From NCBI GenBank assembly GCA_002842985.1, contig PHEQ01000008.1:86510-150509 (forward strand): a stretch of 64,000 nucleotides of DNA, read 5' to 3'. How positions within the stretch are numbered: the stretch's first letter is position 1; each line of letters opens with the position of its first letter. The translations under genes and the position numbers were made by a program. This document shows, piece after piece, positions 26,575 through 36,468 of this stretch. This DNA is from Alphaproteobacteria bacterium HGW-Alphaproteobacteria-1 (lineage in GTDB: Bacteria; Pseudomonadota; Alphaproteobacteria; Rhodobacterales; Rhodobacteraceae). The notes below the pieces were generated by a model. That model was not told the DNA's origin and ran no database searches. It saw only the letters and a list, made by a program, of their open reading frames with translations.

Positions 26575-27812
26575 GCGTGCTGGCCGATCTTCTGTCAACC
26601 GTGTTCGAGCGGCGCTATTTCACGTCCGGGACGCCCGACCCGCGCAACCGTTCGCTGACGGAGCTCGCGCGCGACCTGCTGGGCAGTTCCGGCGAGGTCT
26701 CGGGCATGGTGCTGGCCCGTCACATGCTGGAGCGCTACGCCGGTCTGGGGGACGGGGACAAGGCCGAATTCTTCGGGTTTCTCGCCCGCGACCTGAGCCT
26801 TGATCCCGACGCCGTGCGGGCGACGCTGGCAGCCTTCGAGAGCGCGCCCTCTCGTGCCAGCTATGCCGCCTTCATGGCCGCCGCCGAGCCGCCCCGACAG
26901 GAGCTTGCCCGCCGTCTCAATCAGGTGCCGGGGGCCACCGCGCAGCTTGTGGCGATGCGCGCCGACCTGTTGCGCCTGATGCACGACGATCCCGGCCTCG
27001 GCGTGGTCGATCTTGACCTCAAGCATCTCTTTTCCTCGTGGTTCAATCGCGGCTTTCTGGTGCTGCGCCCGATCAACTGGTCCTCGCCCGCCGCCGTGCT
27101 GGAAAAGATCATCGCCTACGAGGCGGTCCATGCCATCGACAGCTGGGACGACCTGCGCCGCCGCCTTGCCCCGCAGGACCGACGCTGTTTCGCCTTCTTT
27201 CACCCGGCCATGCCGGACGAGCCGCTGATATTCGTCGAGGTGGCGCTGACGCGCGGCATTCCCGGCGCGATCCATGACGTGCTATCCGAGGACCGTGCCG
27301 CCATCCCTGCGACCGGGGCGGATACGGCAGTTTTCTACTCGATTTCCAACTGTCAGGCCGGGCTTGCCGGGATTTCCTTTGGCAATTCGCTGATCAAGCA
27401 GGTGGTGGCCGACCTCGCGCAGGAACTGCCCGACCTCAAGACCTTCGTCACCCTCTCGCCCATCCCCGGCCTCAGCCGCTGGCTGTCGCAGATCGGGCAC
27501 GCCCTACCTGACGAGCAGCAGGCGCGGCGGGCCATGGCGGCGCATTACCTTCTCGAGGCCAAGCGCGAGGACGGCACGCCCGTCGATCCGGTGGCGCGGT
27601 TCCATCTTGGCAATGGGGCCTCGGTCCATGCCGTCCATGCCGGTGCTGACTTTTCACCCAACGGGGAACGGCAGTCGGGCGGCGTGATGGTGAATTATCT
27701 TTACGATCTTGCGCAGATTTCGCAGAACCACGAACGCTTTGCCGGGGCGGGGCGCATTGCCGCCTCCTCGGGGGTCCGATCCCTCGCCGCGAGCGCCGAC
27801 AAGACCGAGTGA
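26571..27812 (+). CDS. matA: Malonyl-CoA decarboxylase
   Basis: 413 residues: an N-terminal helical domain and a GNAT-like catalytic domain with the family motifs HLFSSWFNRGFLVLRPINW, EAVHAIDSWDDLRRRL, FFHPAMPDEPLIFVEVALT, and FYSISNCQAGLAGISFGN. The His in CFAFFHP and the Ser in SISNCQ belong to the known active-site region. It converts malonyl-CoA to acetyl-CoA and CO2, finishing malonate use. The ATG overlaps the matM stop. Confidence 0.93.
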   Translation: MSVLADLLSTVFERRYFTSGTPDPRNRSLTELARDLLGSSGEVSGMVLARHMLERYAGLGDGDKAEFFGFLARDLSLDPDAVRATLAAFESAPSRASYAAFMAAAEPPRQELARRLNQVPGATAQLVAMRADLLRLMHDDPGLGVVDLDLKHLFSSWFNRGFLVLRPINWSSPAAVLEKIIAYEAVHAIDSWDDLRRRLAPQDRRCFAFFHPAMPDEPLIFVEVALTRGIPGAIHDVLSEDRAAIPATGADTAVFYSISNCQAGLAGISFGNSLIKQVVADLAQELPDLKTFVTLSPIPGLSRWLSQIGHALPDEQQARRAMAAHYLLEAKREDGTPVDPVARFHLGNGASVHAVHAGADFSPNGERQSGGVMVNYLYDLAQISQNHERFAGAGRIAASSGVRSLAASADKTE

Positions 27813-27824
27813 AGGATCATCGCC

Positions 27825-29342
27825 ATGGTTAACTCCCTTTATGACTGCCTGTTCGGACGCCACGCGGGCAGCGCCGCGCCGTTCCTGCATCTGCACGGCG
27901 GGGGCACGCTCAGCTATGACGCCTTTCTGCGATTGGCCGCGCGCTATGCTCATGCCTTTCGTGCGGCGGGGCTGGAACCCGGCGACCGGCTCGCGGCGCA
28001 GGTCGAGAAATCGCCGCAGGCGCTTGCCGTCTATGCCGCCGCGGTGCAGGCGGGGATCGTGTTCCTGCCGCTCAACACCGCCTATACCGCCGAGGAACTG
28101 GGCTATTTCGTCTCCGACAGCGGTGCGAAGCTGCTTCTTTGCGATCCTGCCCGCGCCGACGCCTTGCGCGCTGTGGCCGATGCCTCCGGCGCGGCGTTGC
28201 TGACGCTCGGGGTCGATGGCGCGGGCACACTCTGCGATGCCGCGCAAACGCAGCCCGAAACATTCCAGACCACGCCGCGCGCCGCCGGTGACCTCGCCGC
28301 CTTTCTCTATACCTCGGGCACGACGGGCCGCTCCAAGGGCGCGATGCTCACGCAGACGAACCTTTTGTCCAATGCCGAGGTGCTGGTGGATTACTGGCGT
28401 TTCACCGGCGATGACGTGCTGCTGCACGCCTTGCCGATCTTTCACACGCACGGCCTTTTTGTAGCGACGAACGTGATTCTTCTGGCGGGGGCCTCGATGA
28501 TCTTCCTGCCGAAATTCGACACGGATCAGATGATCGCAAACCTGCCCCGTGCGACCAGCATGATGGGCGTGCCCACCTTCTATACGCGCCTGCTCGACGA
28601 CCCGCGCTTTGACCGCGATCTCGTGGCGCATATGCGGCTCTTCGTATCCGGCTCCGCGCCGCTTCTGGCGGAAACGCATGTGGCGTTTGAGGCGCGCACC
28701 GGCCACCGCATTCTCGAACGCTACGGCATGACCGAGACCAACATGAACACCTCCAACCCCTATGAGGGCGAGCGGCGCGCGGGCACCGTGGGCTTTCCCC
28801 TGCCGGGGGTGGAATTGCGCATCACCGATCCCGACACCGGCACGGACCAGCCCCAAGGCGCGGTCGGCATGATCGAAGTGCGCGGCCCGAACGTGTTCAA
28901 GGGCTATTGGAACATGCCCGAGAAGACCGCCGAGGAATTGCGCGAGAACGGTTTTTTCATCACCGGCGATCTGGGGGTGATCGACGCGCGTGGCTATGTC
29001 TCCATCGTGGGGCGGGCCAAGGATCTCATCATCTCGGGCGGCTATAACATATACCCGAAGGAAATCGAGTTGCTGCTCGACGATCAGCCCGGCGTGCTCG
29101 AAAGCGCGGTGGTGGGCGTGCCGCATCCCGATTTCGGTGAAACGGTGGTGGCCTTCCTCGTTCCCGAAAAGGGGGCCCTGCCCGATCTCGACGCCATCGC
29201 CGCCGCTGCCGCCGCCTCGCTCGCGCGGTTCAAGCACCCGCGCAAGCTCATCCTGCTCGACGCGCTGCCGCGCAACACCATGGGCAAGGTGCAGAAAAAC
29301 GTGCTCCGGGCCGAGTATGGCGGCCTGTTCACCCCAAAATAG
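27825..29342 (+). CDS. matB: Malonyl-CoA synthetase
   Basis: 505 residues of the acyl-adenylate superfamily: P-loop-like YTSGTTGRSKGAMLTQTN, ERYGMTETNMNTSNPYEGER (typical of MatB), TGDLGVIDARGY and the C-terminal catalytic Lys in NTMGKVQKN. It makes malonyl-CoA from malonate, ATP and CoA. It follows matA by twelve bases with a GAAGGA box. The operon order receptor-permeases-decarboxylase-synthetase gives a complete path from imported malonate to acetyl-CoA. Confidence 0.93.
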   Translation: MVNSLYDCLFGRHAGSAAPFLHLHGGGTLSYDAFLRLAARYAHAFRAAGLEPGDRLAAQVEKSPQALAVYAAAVQAGIVFLPLNTAYTAEELGYFVSDSGAKLLLCDPARADALRAVADASGAALLTLGVDGAGTLCDAAQTQPETFQTTPRAAGDLAAFLYTSGTTGRSKGAMLTQTNLLSNAEVLVDYWRFTGDDVLLHALPIFHTHGLFVATNVILLAGASMIFLPKFDTDQMIANLPRATSMMGVPTFYTRLLDDPRFDRDLVAHMRLFVSGSAPLLAETHVAFEARTGHRILERYGMTETNMNTSNPYEGERRAGTVGFPLPGVELRITDPDTGTDQPQGAVGMIEVRGPNVFKGYWNMPEKTAEELRENGFFITGDLGVIDARGYVSIVGRAKDLIISGGYNIYPKEIELLLDDQPGVLESAVVGVPHPDFGETVVAFLVPEKGALPDLDAIAAAAAASLARFKHPRKLILLDALPRNTMGKVQKNVLRAEYGGLFTPK

Positions 29343-29345
29343 AGA

Positions 29346-29366
29346 GGGCGGCCCATTGGCCCGCCC
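29346..29366. terminator. Hairpin between the convergent matB and gltB genes
   Basis: GGGCGG/CCGCCC stem around a nine-base loop, four bases after the matB stop. No clear T-run on either side, so a bidirectional terminator is plausible but weak. Confidence 0.35.
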
Positions 29367-29392
29367 CCATTCAAGTCAACCCTGAAGCGGCC

Positions 29393-32300
29393 TCACTCCG
29401 CCGGGATCGCCTTCGGCGTCACCCCGAGCGGATGCGCAAGCTTGTCCAGCATTTCACGCGGGCAAAGCTGCACGAAATGGGGCAATTCGCGGTCCCAGTA
29501 GCGCAGGATATCCTGCGCGCGGCGACTGCCCGTTTCCGCCAGATGCCGCTCGATCAGACCCTTGAGTTCGGCCTCCCAATGCGGCTCGGCGACCTTGCAG
29601 GCGACCAGCGTCTCGCCGTTCACGAGCATCGGCGCGCGGTCGTCGGGATCAAAGACATAGGCCATCCCCCCGGTCATGCCCGCGCCGAAGTTGGCCCCGA
29701 TCGCGCCGAGGATCACCGCGACGCCGCCGGTCATATATTCGCACCCGTTGCTGCCGCAGCCCTCGACCACCACCTTTGCCCCAGAGTTGCGCACCGCAAA
29801 CCGCTCGCCCGCGCGCCCTGCGGCAAAGAGATAGCCATCGGTCGCGCCGTAAAGCACCGTGTTGCCGATGATGGTGTTCTCATGCGCGACCAGCGGGCTT
29901 GCCATCGGCGGGCGCACAACGATGGTCGCGCCACTGAGGCCCTTGCCGACATAGTCGTTGGCATCGCCCGAGACCTCGATCTTGAGCCCCGGTGCCGCGA
30001 AGGCGCCCAGCGACTGACCGGCGCTGCCGGTCAATTTCACCGTCAGGTGATCGGGTTGCAGGCTGTTGCGCATCCCGAAGCGCCGCACGATATGCGACGA
30101 CACCCGCGTGCCCACAGAGCGATGCGTGTTCTGCACCGTATAGTGAAGCTGCATCTTCTCGCCATCGTTGAGGAACCGCGCCGAATCGCGCACGATTTCC
30201 GCGTCGAGCGTGTCGGGCACCTCGTTGCGCGGACGGTTGCGATCGAGCCGCTGCCGCCCGACAGCGCCGACGGTGATCAGCATCGGGTTGAGATCGAGAT
30301 CATCGAGATGCGCCGAGCCGCGGCTCACCTGCGTCAGCAGGTCCGCCCGTCCGATGACGTCATCGAGGCTGCGCGCGCCGATGCTCGCCAGAACCTCCCG
30401 CACCTCCTGTGCGTAGAAGGTGATGAGGTTCACCACCTTCTCGGCGCTGCCGGTGAACTTGGCGCGCAAATCCGCGTCCTGCGTGCAGACGCCGACCGGG
30501 CAGGTATTGCTCTGGCATTGCCGCACCATGATGCAACCCATGGCGATCAGCGCCGCCGTGCCGATGCCGTATTCCTCGGCCCCCATCATCGCCGCCATGA
30601 CGATGTCGCGGCCCGTGCGCAGCCCGCCATCGGTGCGCAGCGTCACCCGCTCGCGCAGGTTGTTCATGCTCAGCACCTGATGCGCCTCTGTGAGGCCCAT
30701 CTCCCACGGCAGCCCGGCATACTTGATGCTTGTCGCAGGTGACGCCCCGGTGCCGCCGTTATGCCCGGAAATCAGGATCACATCGGCCTTGGCCTTGGCG
30801 ACACCGGCGGCGATCGTGCCCACGCCGGATTGCGCCACCAGCTTTACGCAGACCTTCACCTCGGGGTTGATCTGCTTGAGGTCATAGATGAGCTGCGCCA
30901 GGTCCTCGATACTGTAGATGTCGTGATGCGGCGGCGGGCTGATCAGCGTGACGCCCTCGGTCGAATGGCGCAGCCGCGCAATAAGCTTCGTGACCTTCAT
31001 CCCCGGCAGCTGCCCGCCCTCACCGGGCTTTGCCCCTTGGGCGATCTTGATCTCCAACTCCTCGCAATGGTTGAGGTATTCCGCCGTCACGCCAAAACGC
31101 CCCGACGCCACCTGCTTGATCTTGGCCGACGGGTTGTCGCCATTCGGCTCGGGCGTGAAATGCGCCGGATCCTCGCCGCCCTCGCCACTGTCCGAGCGCG
31201 CACCGATCCGGTTCATCGCCACGTTCAGCGTCTTGTGCGCCTCGGGGCTGAGCGCCCCCAACGACATCCCCGGCGTGACGAACCGCTTGCGGATCGCGGT
31301 CACGCTTTCCACCTCCTCGATGGGCACGGCCTCGCCCATGGGCTTGATCGCCATGAGGTCGCGCAGATGAATGGGCGGGTTGGCCTGCATCGCTGCCGAG
31401 TACCGCTTCCACAGCGCATAGCTCGCCTTGTTGCAGGCCGTCTGCATCATGTGCATGGTCTGCGCGCCCCAGGCATGGGTCTCGCCCGATTTGCGCGCCT
31501 TGTAGAAACCCCCGATCGGCAGGATGTCCTGACCGCCGCCGAAGGCGCGGCCATGCACCTCCTCGAGCTTGGCCTGAATCCCCGACACGCCGATGCCCGA
31601 AATCCGGCTCGTCAGTCCCGGAAAATACTCGGCACAAAGCGCACGGCTCAGCCCCACCGCCTCGAAATTGAGGCCCCCGCGGTAGGATGAGACCACCGAA
31701 ATGCCCATCTTCGACATGATCTTGAGCAGGCCGAGGTCGATCGCCGCGCGATAGCGCGCCATGGCCTCGGTCAGGCTGCCGTCGATCAGCCCGCGCGCGA
31801 TGCGGTCGGCCACCGTGTCTTCGGCCAGATAGGCGTTGACCGTGGTCGCCCCCGCACCGATCAGCACGGCGAAATAATGCGGGTCGATGCATTCGGCCGA
31901 GCGCACGTTGAGGCTGCAAAACGTCCGCAGCCCCTTGCGCGTCAGGTGGCTGTGCACCGCGCTTGTTGCCAGGATCATCGGCATTCCCACGCGGTCCTCA
32001 TTCAACCCGTGATCGCTCAGCACGATATTGCCCACGCCGGAGCGCACGGCATCCTCGGCCTCGGCGCGGATCCGCTCCAGCCCGTCCTGCAACGCCGTGC
32101 CGCCGGGCGCGAAGGTGCAGTCGATTTCGGCCACATCGCCGCCGAATTGCCGAAGCAGCTCGTCCCATTGCGCATTGGCGACAAACGGGCTTTCAAGCGC
32201 GATGATCTCGGTCTGCGCGCTCGACTCGTCGAGCACGTTCTTGAGGTTGCCGAACCGCGTCTTGAGGCTCATCACCCGGAATTCGCGCAAGGAGTCGATC

Positions 32301-33925
32301 GCCGGATTGGTCACCTGGCTGAAATTCTGGCGGAAATAATGGCTGAGCGGGCGGTATTTCTGCGAGAGAACAGCGGCGGGCGTGTCGTCGCCCATGCTGG
32401 CCACCGCCTCCTTGCCGTCCTCGGCCATGGGGGCCAGGATCTGCTCGATCTCCTCGATGGTGTACCCGGCCGCGATCTGCCGCCGCCGAAGTTCCGTGCC
32501 GGTAAAGAGCGGTCTTTCCGTCACCCCGGCCAGCACCTCGTCAAGCTCGTTGATCTTGCCGACCCAGTCCGCATAGGGCTGGGCATGGGCCAGCTTGTCC
32601 TTGATTTCCGCGTCATGATAAAGGCGGCCTTCCTCGGTATCCACCGCCAGCATCTGACCGGGGCCAAGCGCGCCCTTTTCCTTCACCGATCCCTCATCGA
32701 CCGGCACCATCCCGGCCTCGGACCCGGCGATCACCAGCCCGTCGCCGGTCACGACATAGCGCATCGGCCGCAGCCCGTTGCGGTCAAGCCCCGCGCAGAC
32801 CCAGCGGCCATCGGTCATCGCCAACGCGGCCGGCCCGTCCCATGGCTCCATCACCGAGTTGCAATAGGAATACATGTCGCGCCATGAGTTGGGCAGTTCC
32901 TCGGCCTGCTTCGACCACGCCTCGGGCACCAGCATGGTCTTGGCCATCGGCGCGTTGCGCCCCGCCCGAACCAGCAGTTCGAACACCGCATCAAGCGCGC
33001 CGCTGTCCGAGGATCCTTGCGGGATGATCGGCTTGATATCCTCTGCCAGATCGCCGAACGCCCCGCTTGCCATGCGGATCTCGTGGCTCTTCATCCAGTT
33101 GGTATTGCCCTTCAGCGTGTTGATTTCGCCGTTATGCGCCAGCATCCGGAAGGGTTGCGCCAGCCACCATTGCGGGAACGTGTTGGTGGAATAGCGCTGG
33201 TGATAGATGGCGAAATTGCTGACGAACCGCGCATCCAGCAGATCGGGATAGAACACCGCCACCTGCTCGGCCAGCATCATACCCTTGTAGATGATGCTGC
33301 GGCAGCTCAGGCTCGCCATGTAAAGCCCGTTGATCCCGGCCTGTGTCACCGCCTTCTCGATCCGGCGGCGGATCACGTAAAGTTCGCGCTCGAACTCTTC
33401 TTCGTTCAGCCCCTTGGCGTCGGAAATCAGGATCTGCTCGATCTCGGGCCGCGTCGTGTTGGCCTTCTCGCCCAGACAGGTGATATCGACCGGCACATGC
33501 CGCCAGCCATAGATCGTGTGCCCCATCCGCAGCACTTCGGTTTCCAGAATGGTCCGGCACCGTTCCTGCGCGCCGAAATCCGTGCGCGGCAAAAAGACCT
33601 GCCCGACCGCGATCAGGCGGCTCTCGTCCGGCTCGTGCCCGGTGCGCCGGATCTGATCGTAAAAGAACGGAACCGGGATCTGGACATGGATCCCCGCCCC
33701 ATCGCCGGTCTTGCCATCGGCATCGACCGCACCGCGGTGCCAAATCGCCTTGAGCGCGTCGATCCCCGCCTGCACCACGCGGCGCGAGGGTTTGCCGTCG
33801 ATGCTGACGACAAGACCAACCCCGCAGGAGGAATGTTCCTCCTCATGGGCATACATGCCGTTCGTAGCGAGCCAGTCGCGCTTGGCCTGTTCTTCAGCGG
33901 CCCAGTCGGAATCGAATGTCGTCAT
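29393..33925 (-). CDS. gltB: Glutamate synthase (NADPH) large subunit
   Basis: 1510 residues. A short propeptide precedes Cys34 (SSCGVGLVVS), the glutaminase nucleophile. The FMN-binding synthase domain contains SGHNGGTGASPATSIKYAG, and the 3Fe-4S site is in MVRQCQSNTCPVGVCTQD. The C-terminal GXGXG helix repeats (GCGSNGCEYMTGGVAVILG) close the protein. It moves the amide of glutamine to 2-oxoglutarate with electrons from GltD. It is 86 bp downstream of gltD on the same strand, and GAAGGGA precedes the ATG. Confidence 0.97.
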   Translation of the reverse strand: MTTFDSDWAAEEQAKRDWLATNGMYAHEEEHSSCGVGLVVSIDGKPSRRVVQAGIDALKAIWHRGAVDADGKTGDGAGIHVQIPVPFFYDQIRRTGHEPDESRLIAVGQVFLPRTDFGAQERCRTILETEVLRMGHTIYGWRHVPVDITCLGEKANTTRPEIEQILISDAKGLNEEEFERELYVIRRRIEKAVTQAGINGLYMASLSCRSIIYKGMMLAEQVAVFYPDLLDARFVSNFAIYHQRYSTNTFPQWWLAQPFRMLAHNGEINTLKGNTNWMKSHEIRMASGAFGDLAEDIKPIIPQGSSDSGALDAVFELLVRAGRNAPMAKTMLVPEAWSKQAEELPNSWRDMYSYCNSVMEPWDGPAALAMTDGRWVCAGLDRNGLRPMRYVVTGDGLVIAGSEAGMVPVDEGSVKEKGALGPGQMLAVDTEEGRLYHDAEIKDKLAHAQPYADWVGKINELDEVLAGVTERPLFTGTELRRRQIAAGYTIEEIEQILAPMAEDGKEAVASMGDDTPAAVLSQKYRPLSHYFRQNFSQVTNPAIDSLREFRVMSLKTRFGNLKNVLDESSAQTEIIALESPFVANAQWDELLRQFGGDVAEIDCTFAPGGTALQDGLERIRAEAEDAVRSGVGNIVLSDHGLNEDRVGMPMILATSAVHSHLTRKGLRTFCSLNVRSAECIDPHYFAVLIGAGATTVNAYLAEDTVADRIARGLIDGSLTEAMARYRAAIDLGLLKIMSKMGISVVSSYRGGLNFEAVGLSRALCAEYFPGLTSRISGIGVSGIQAKLEEVHGRAFGGGQDILPIGGFYKARKSGETHAWGAQTMHMMQTACNKASYALWKRYSAAMQANPPIHLRDLMAIKPMGEAVPIEEVESVTAIRKRFVTPGMSLGALSPEAHKTLNVAMNRIGARSDSGEGGEDPAHFTPEPNGDNPSAKIKQVASGRFGVTAEYLNHCEELEIKIAQGAKPGEGGQLPGMKVTKLIARLRHSTEGVTLISPPPHHDIYSIEDLAQLIYDLKQINPEVKVCVKLVAQSGVGTIAAGVAKAKADVILISGHNGGTGASPATSIKYAGLPWEMGLTEAHQVLSMNNLRERVTLRTDGGLRTGRDIVMAAMMGAEEYGIGTAALIAMGCIMVRQCQSNTCPVGVCTQDADLRAKFTGSAEKVVNLITFYAQEVREVLASIGARSLDDVIGRADLLTQVSRGSAHLDDLDLNPMLITVGAVGRQRLDRNRPRNEVPDTLDAEIVRDSARFLNDGEKMQLHYTVQNTHRSVGTRVSSHIVRRFGMRNSLQPDHLTVKLTGSAGQSLGAFAAPGLKIEVSGDANDYVGKGLSGATIVVRPPMASPLVAHENTIIGNTVLYGATDGYLFAAGRAGERFAVRNSGAKVVVEGCGSNGCEYMTGGVAVILGAIGANFGAGMTGGMAYVFDPDDRAPMLVNGETLVACKVAEPHWEAELKGLIERHLAETGSRRAQDILRYWDRELPHFVQLCPREMLDKLAHPLGVTPKAIPAE

Positions 33926-34010
33926 CGGTCTTTCCCTTCCTCTACCCGGTGGGTCAGATTGTCTGTCTTGTTGTCTTGCTGCATTCTGCCGGAACGACCG
34001 CGATTGACCG

Positions 34011-35444
34011 TTATTCCGCCGCCACCGCCTGCGCGCCGTTCAGGTAGTTCAGGATCGCTGCCGCCGAATCGCGCCCGTCCCGGATCGCCCAGACCACAAG
34101 GGATGCCCCGCGCACGATGTCGCCCACGGCAAAAACACCCTCCATGGCGGTCTGTCCGGTGGTGAACTCGGCCTTGATCGTCCCCCAACGGGTGACTTCC
34201 AATTCCTTTTGGCCCCAGAGGCTTGGCAGGTCCTCGGGCTCGAACCCAAGCGCCTTGATGACCAGATCGGCCGCGGCGTCCTCGATGGCGCCCTCGATCG
34301 GTTCGGGGCTTTGACGGCCCGTGGCGTCCGGCGCGCCAAGGCGCATTTTCTGAACCTTCACCGCCGTCACCGGATCGCCTACGAAGCCCACCGGTGCGCT
34401 AAGCCAGTCGAAAACCACACCTTCCTCCTCGGCATTGGCCACCTCGCGCTGGCTTCCGGGCATGTTCTCGCGGTCGCGACGATAAAGGCAGGTGACCGAT
34501 TTCGCCCCCTGACGGATCGCCGTGCGCACGCAATCCATCGCAGTATCGCCACCGCCGACCACAACCACACGCTTGCCGGTCGCGTTCAACTCTCCGCTGT
34601 CGAATTCCGGCACCCGGTCGCCAAAGCCAACACGATTGCTTGCCGTGAGGTAGTCAATCGCCCGCACGATGCCCGAGGCACCAGCCCCCGGCCCGTCCAG
34701 CTCGCGGCTTTTGTAGACGCCGGTGGCGATCAGCACCGCGTTGTGTTTGTTGCGGATTTCGTCAAAGCCGAGATCCGTGCCCACGTCGCAGTTCAGCACG
34801 AATTCCACGCCGCCCGCCTCGAGCTGCGCGATGCGGCGCATGACCACATCCTTTTCCAGCTTGAAGCCGGGGATGCCATAGGTCAGCAGCCCGCCCGCAC
34901 GGTCATAGCGGTCATAGACCGTGACCTGCACACCGGCCCGCCGCAGCACGTCAGCGGCGGCAAGGCCGCCCGGCCCCGCGCCAATTATGCCAACGCTTTC
35001 AACGCGTTCCGTCTTGGGCGCGATGGCCTCAACCCAGCCCTCTTCCCAGGCGGTGTCGGTGATGTATTTCTCCACCGCGCCGATGGTGACGGTCCCGTGC
35101 CCGGATTGCTCGATCACGCAATTGCCCTCGCACAGCCGGTCCTGTGGGCAGATGCGCCCGCAAATTTCGGGGAAGGTATTGGTCATCTGACTGATTTCAT
35201 AGGCTTCCTTCAACCGCCCCTCGGCCGTGAGGCGCAGCCAGTCGGGGATGTTGTTGTGCAGCGGACAATGGGTCTGGCAATAGGGCACGCCGCATTGGCT
35301 GCACCGGCTGGCCTGTTCCTTGGCCTTGGCGTCGGCGAACTCGGCATAGATCTCGCGGAAATCCTGCCGCCGGTCCCCCGCTACGCGCTTGGCGGGCATG
35401 TCCCGTTCGACCGTCACGAATTTCAACATCGCCTGCTTCGCCAT
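34011..35444 (-). CDS. gltD: Glutamate synthase (NADPH) small subunit
   Basis: 477 residues: N-terminal 4Fe-4S cysteines at 48, 51, 56 and 60 (CSQCGVPYCQTHC) and a second set (CGRICPQDRLCEGNC), the FAD-binding GIIGAGPGGLAAADVLRRAG, and the NADPH-binding VVVVGGGDTAMDCVRTA. It feeds electrons from NADPH to GltB. GGGAGG precedes the ATG, and a 15-bp palindrome lies about 60 bp upstream. Confidence 0.96.
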   Translation of the reverse strand: MAKQAMLKFVTVERDMPAKRVAGDRRQDFREIYAEFADAKAKEQASRCSQCGVPYCQTHCPLHNNIPDWLRLTAEGRLKEAYEISQMTNTFPEICGRICPQDRLCEGNCVIEQSGHGTVTIGAVEKYITDTAWEEGWVEAIAPKTERVESVGIIGAGPGGLAAADVLRRAGVQVTVYDRYDRAGGLLTYGIPGFKLEKDVVMRRIAQLEAGGVEFVLNCDVGTDLGFDEIRNKHNAVLIATGVYKSRELDGPGAGASGIVRAIDYLTASNRVGFGDRVPEFDSGELNATGKRVVVVGGGDTAMDCVRTAIRQGAKSVTCLYRRDRENMPGSQREVANAEEEGVVFDWLSAPVGFVGDPVTAVKVQKMRLGAPDATGRQSPEPIEGAIEDAAADLVIKALGFEPEDLPSLWGQKELEVTRWGTIKAEFTTGQTAMEGVFAVGDIVRGASLVVWAIRDGRDSAAAILNYLNGAQAVAAE

Positions 35445-35504
35445 GCGGCATCCTCCCGAAATTTGCCAGAAGCACTTTATAAATGCGTCACTCAGGAATG
35501 AAAA

Positions 35505-35519
35505 GTCATACAGTATGAC
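35505..35519. promoter_or_regulatory. 15-bp perfect palindrome upstream of gltD
   Basis: GTCATAC-A-GTATGAC in the AT-rich region between gltD and uppP, about 60 bp before the gltD start. It has the form of a dimeric regulator site, possibly for gltDB; the regulator is not identifiable. Confidence 0.5.
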
Positions 35520-35661
35520 CTAATTTAAGATTTTATCACCTCATCGCCAAGTTTTCACGGATAATCGCGGTATAATAGGGCCGCTTCGGTAATATTTCAG
35601 AAATTGCGCTTGGCGACGGATCAAGTATACATGCCCAAAAACCCATGCGGGAAATCAAGAA

Positions 35662-36465
35662 ATGCCTATTTTTCAGATATTTATGGTTGCCGTGCTTCAG
35701 GGCATTACCGAATTCCTGCCAATCTCCTCCTCCGGCCACCTGATTCTGCTGCCTGCGCTCACCGGCATGGCCGATCAGGGGCAGGCCATCGACGTGGCGG
35801 TGCATGTCGGCACGCTCTTTGCCGTCATGTTGTTCTTTCGCGCCGATGTGGGGCCGGCGCTCGCCGGTCTGCCGCGTCTCCTGACGGGGCGGGCCGACAC
35901 GCCCGGATCACGCCTGGCGCTCCTGCTGATTGTCGCCACGGTGCCGGTCATCATCTGCGGATTGCTGCTGAAGCTCACCGGCCTCAACGACGCGTTGCGC
36001 TCGGTCACCGTGATCGCCTGGGCGACGATCCTCTTCGGCCTCTTGCTCTGGTGGGCGGATCAGCGCGGCCGCAGCGACAAGACCGCCGAAAACTGGACGC
36101 TTCGCGAAGCGGTGACCCTCGGCCTCTGGCAGACGGTCGCACTCATTCCCGGCACCTCGCGTTCGGGGATCACCATCACCGGCGCACGGTTTCTGGGCTA
36201 CGCGCGCCATGACGCTGCACGCATCTCCATGCTCATGTCGATCCCGACGATCATGGCGAGCGGCGCTTTGCTGGGTCTCGAGGTGGCGATGGACGCCAAT
36301 ACCGCGCTTTTGCGCGACGGGGCGATTGCCGCGCTCTTTGCCTTTGTCGCCGCGCTGCTGGCGCTCAGCCTGATGATGCGGCTTTTGCGCAGCGTCAGCT
36401 TCACGCCATACGTGGTTTACCGGATCGGCCTTGGGGCGGTTCTGCTCTGGATCGCCTACACGTAA
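35662..36465 (+). CDS. uppP: Undecaprenyl-diphosphate phosphatase
   Basis: 267 residues, seven to eight membrane helices, with both BacA/UppP motifs: the Glu/Ser-rich QGITEFLPISSSGHLIL near residue 14 and the phosphatase loop IPGTSRSGITITGARF. It recycles the lipid carrier for cell-wall synthesis and can give bacitracin resistance. Divergent from gltD and convergent with the NDUFA9-like gene, three bases apart. Confidence 0.95.
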   Translation: MPIFQIFMVAVLQGITEFLPISSSGHLILLPALTGMADQGQAIDVAVHVGTLFAVMLFFRADVGPALAGLPRLLTGRADTPGSRLALLLIVATVPVIICGLLLKLTGLNDALRSVTVIAWATILFGLLLWWADQRGRSDKTAENWTLREAVTLGLWQTVALIPGTSRSGITITGARFLGYARHDAARISMLMSIPTIMASGALLGLEVAMDANTALLRDGAIAALFAFVAALLALSLMMRLLRSVSFTPYVVYRIGLGAVLLWIAYT

Positions 36466-36468
36466 GGG

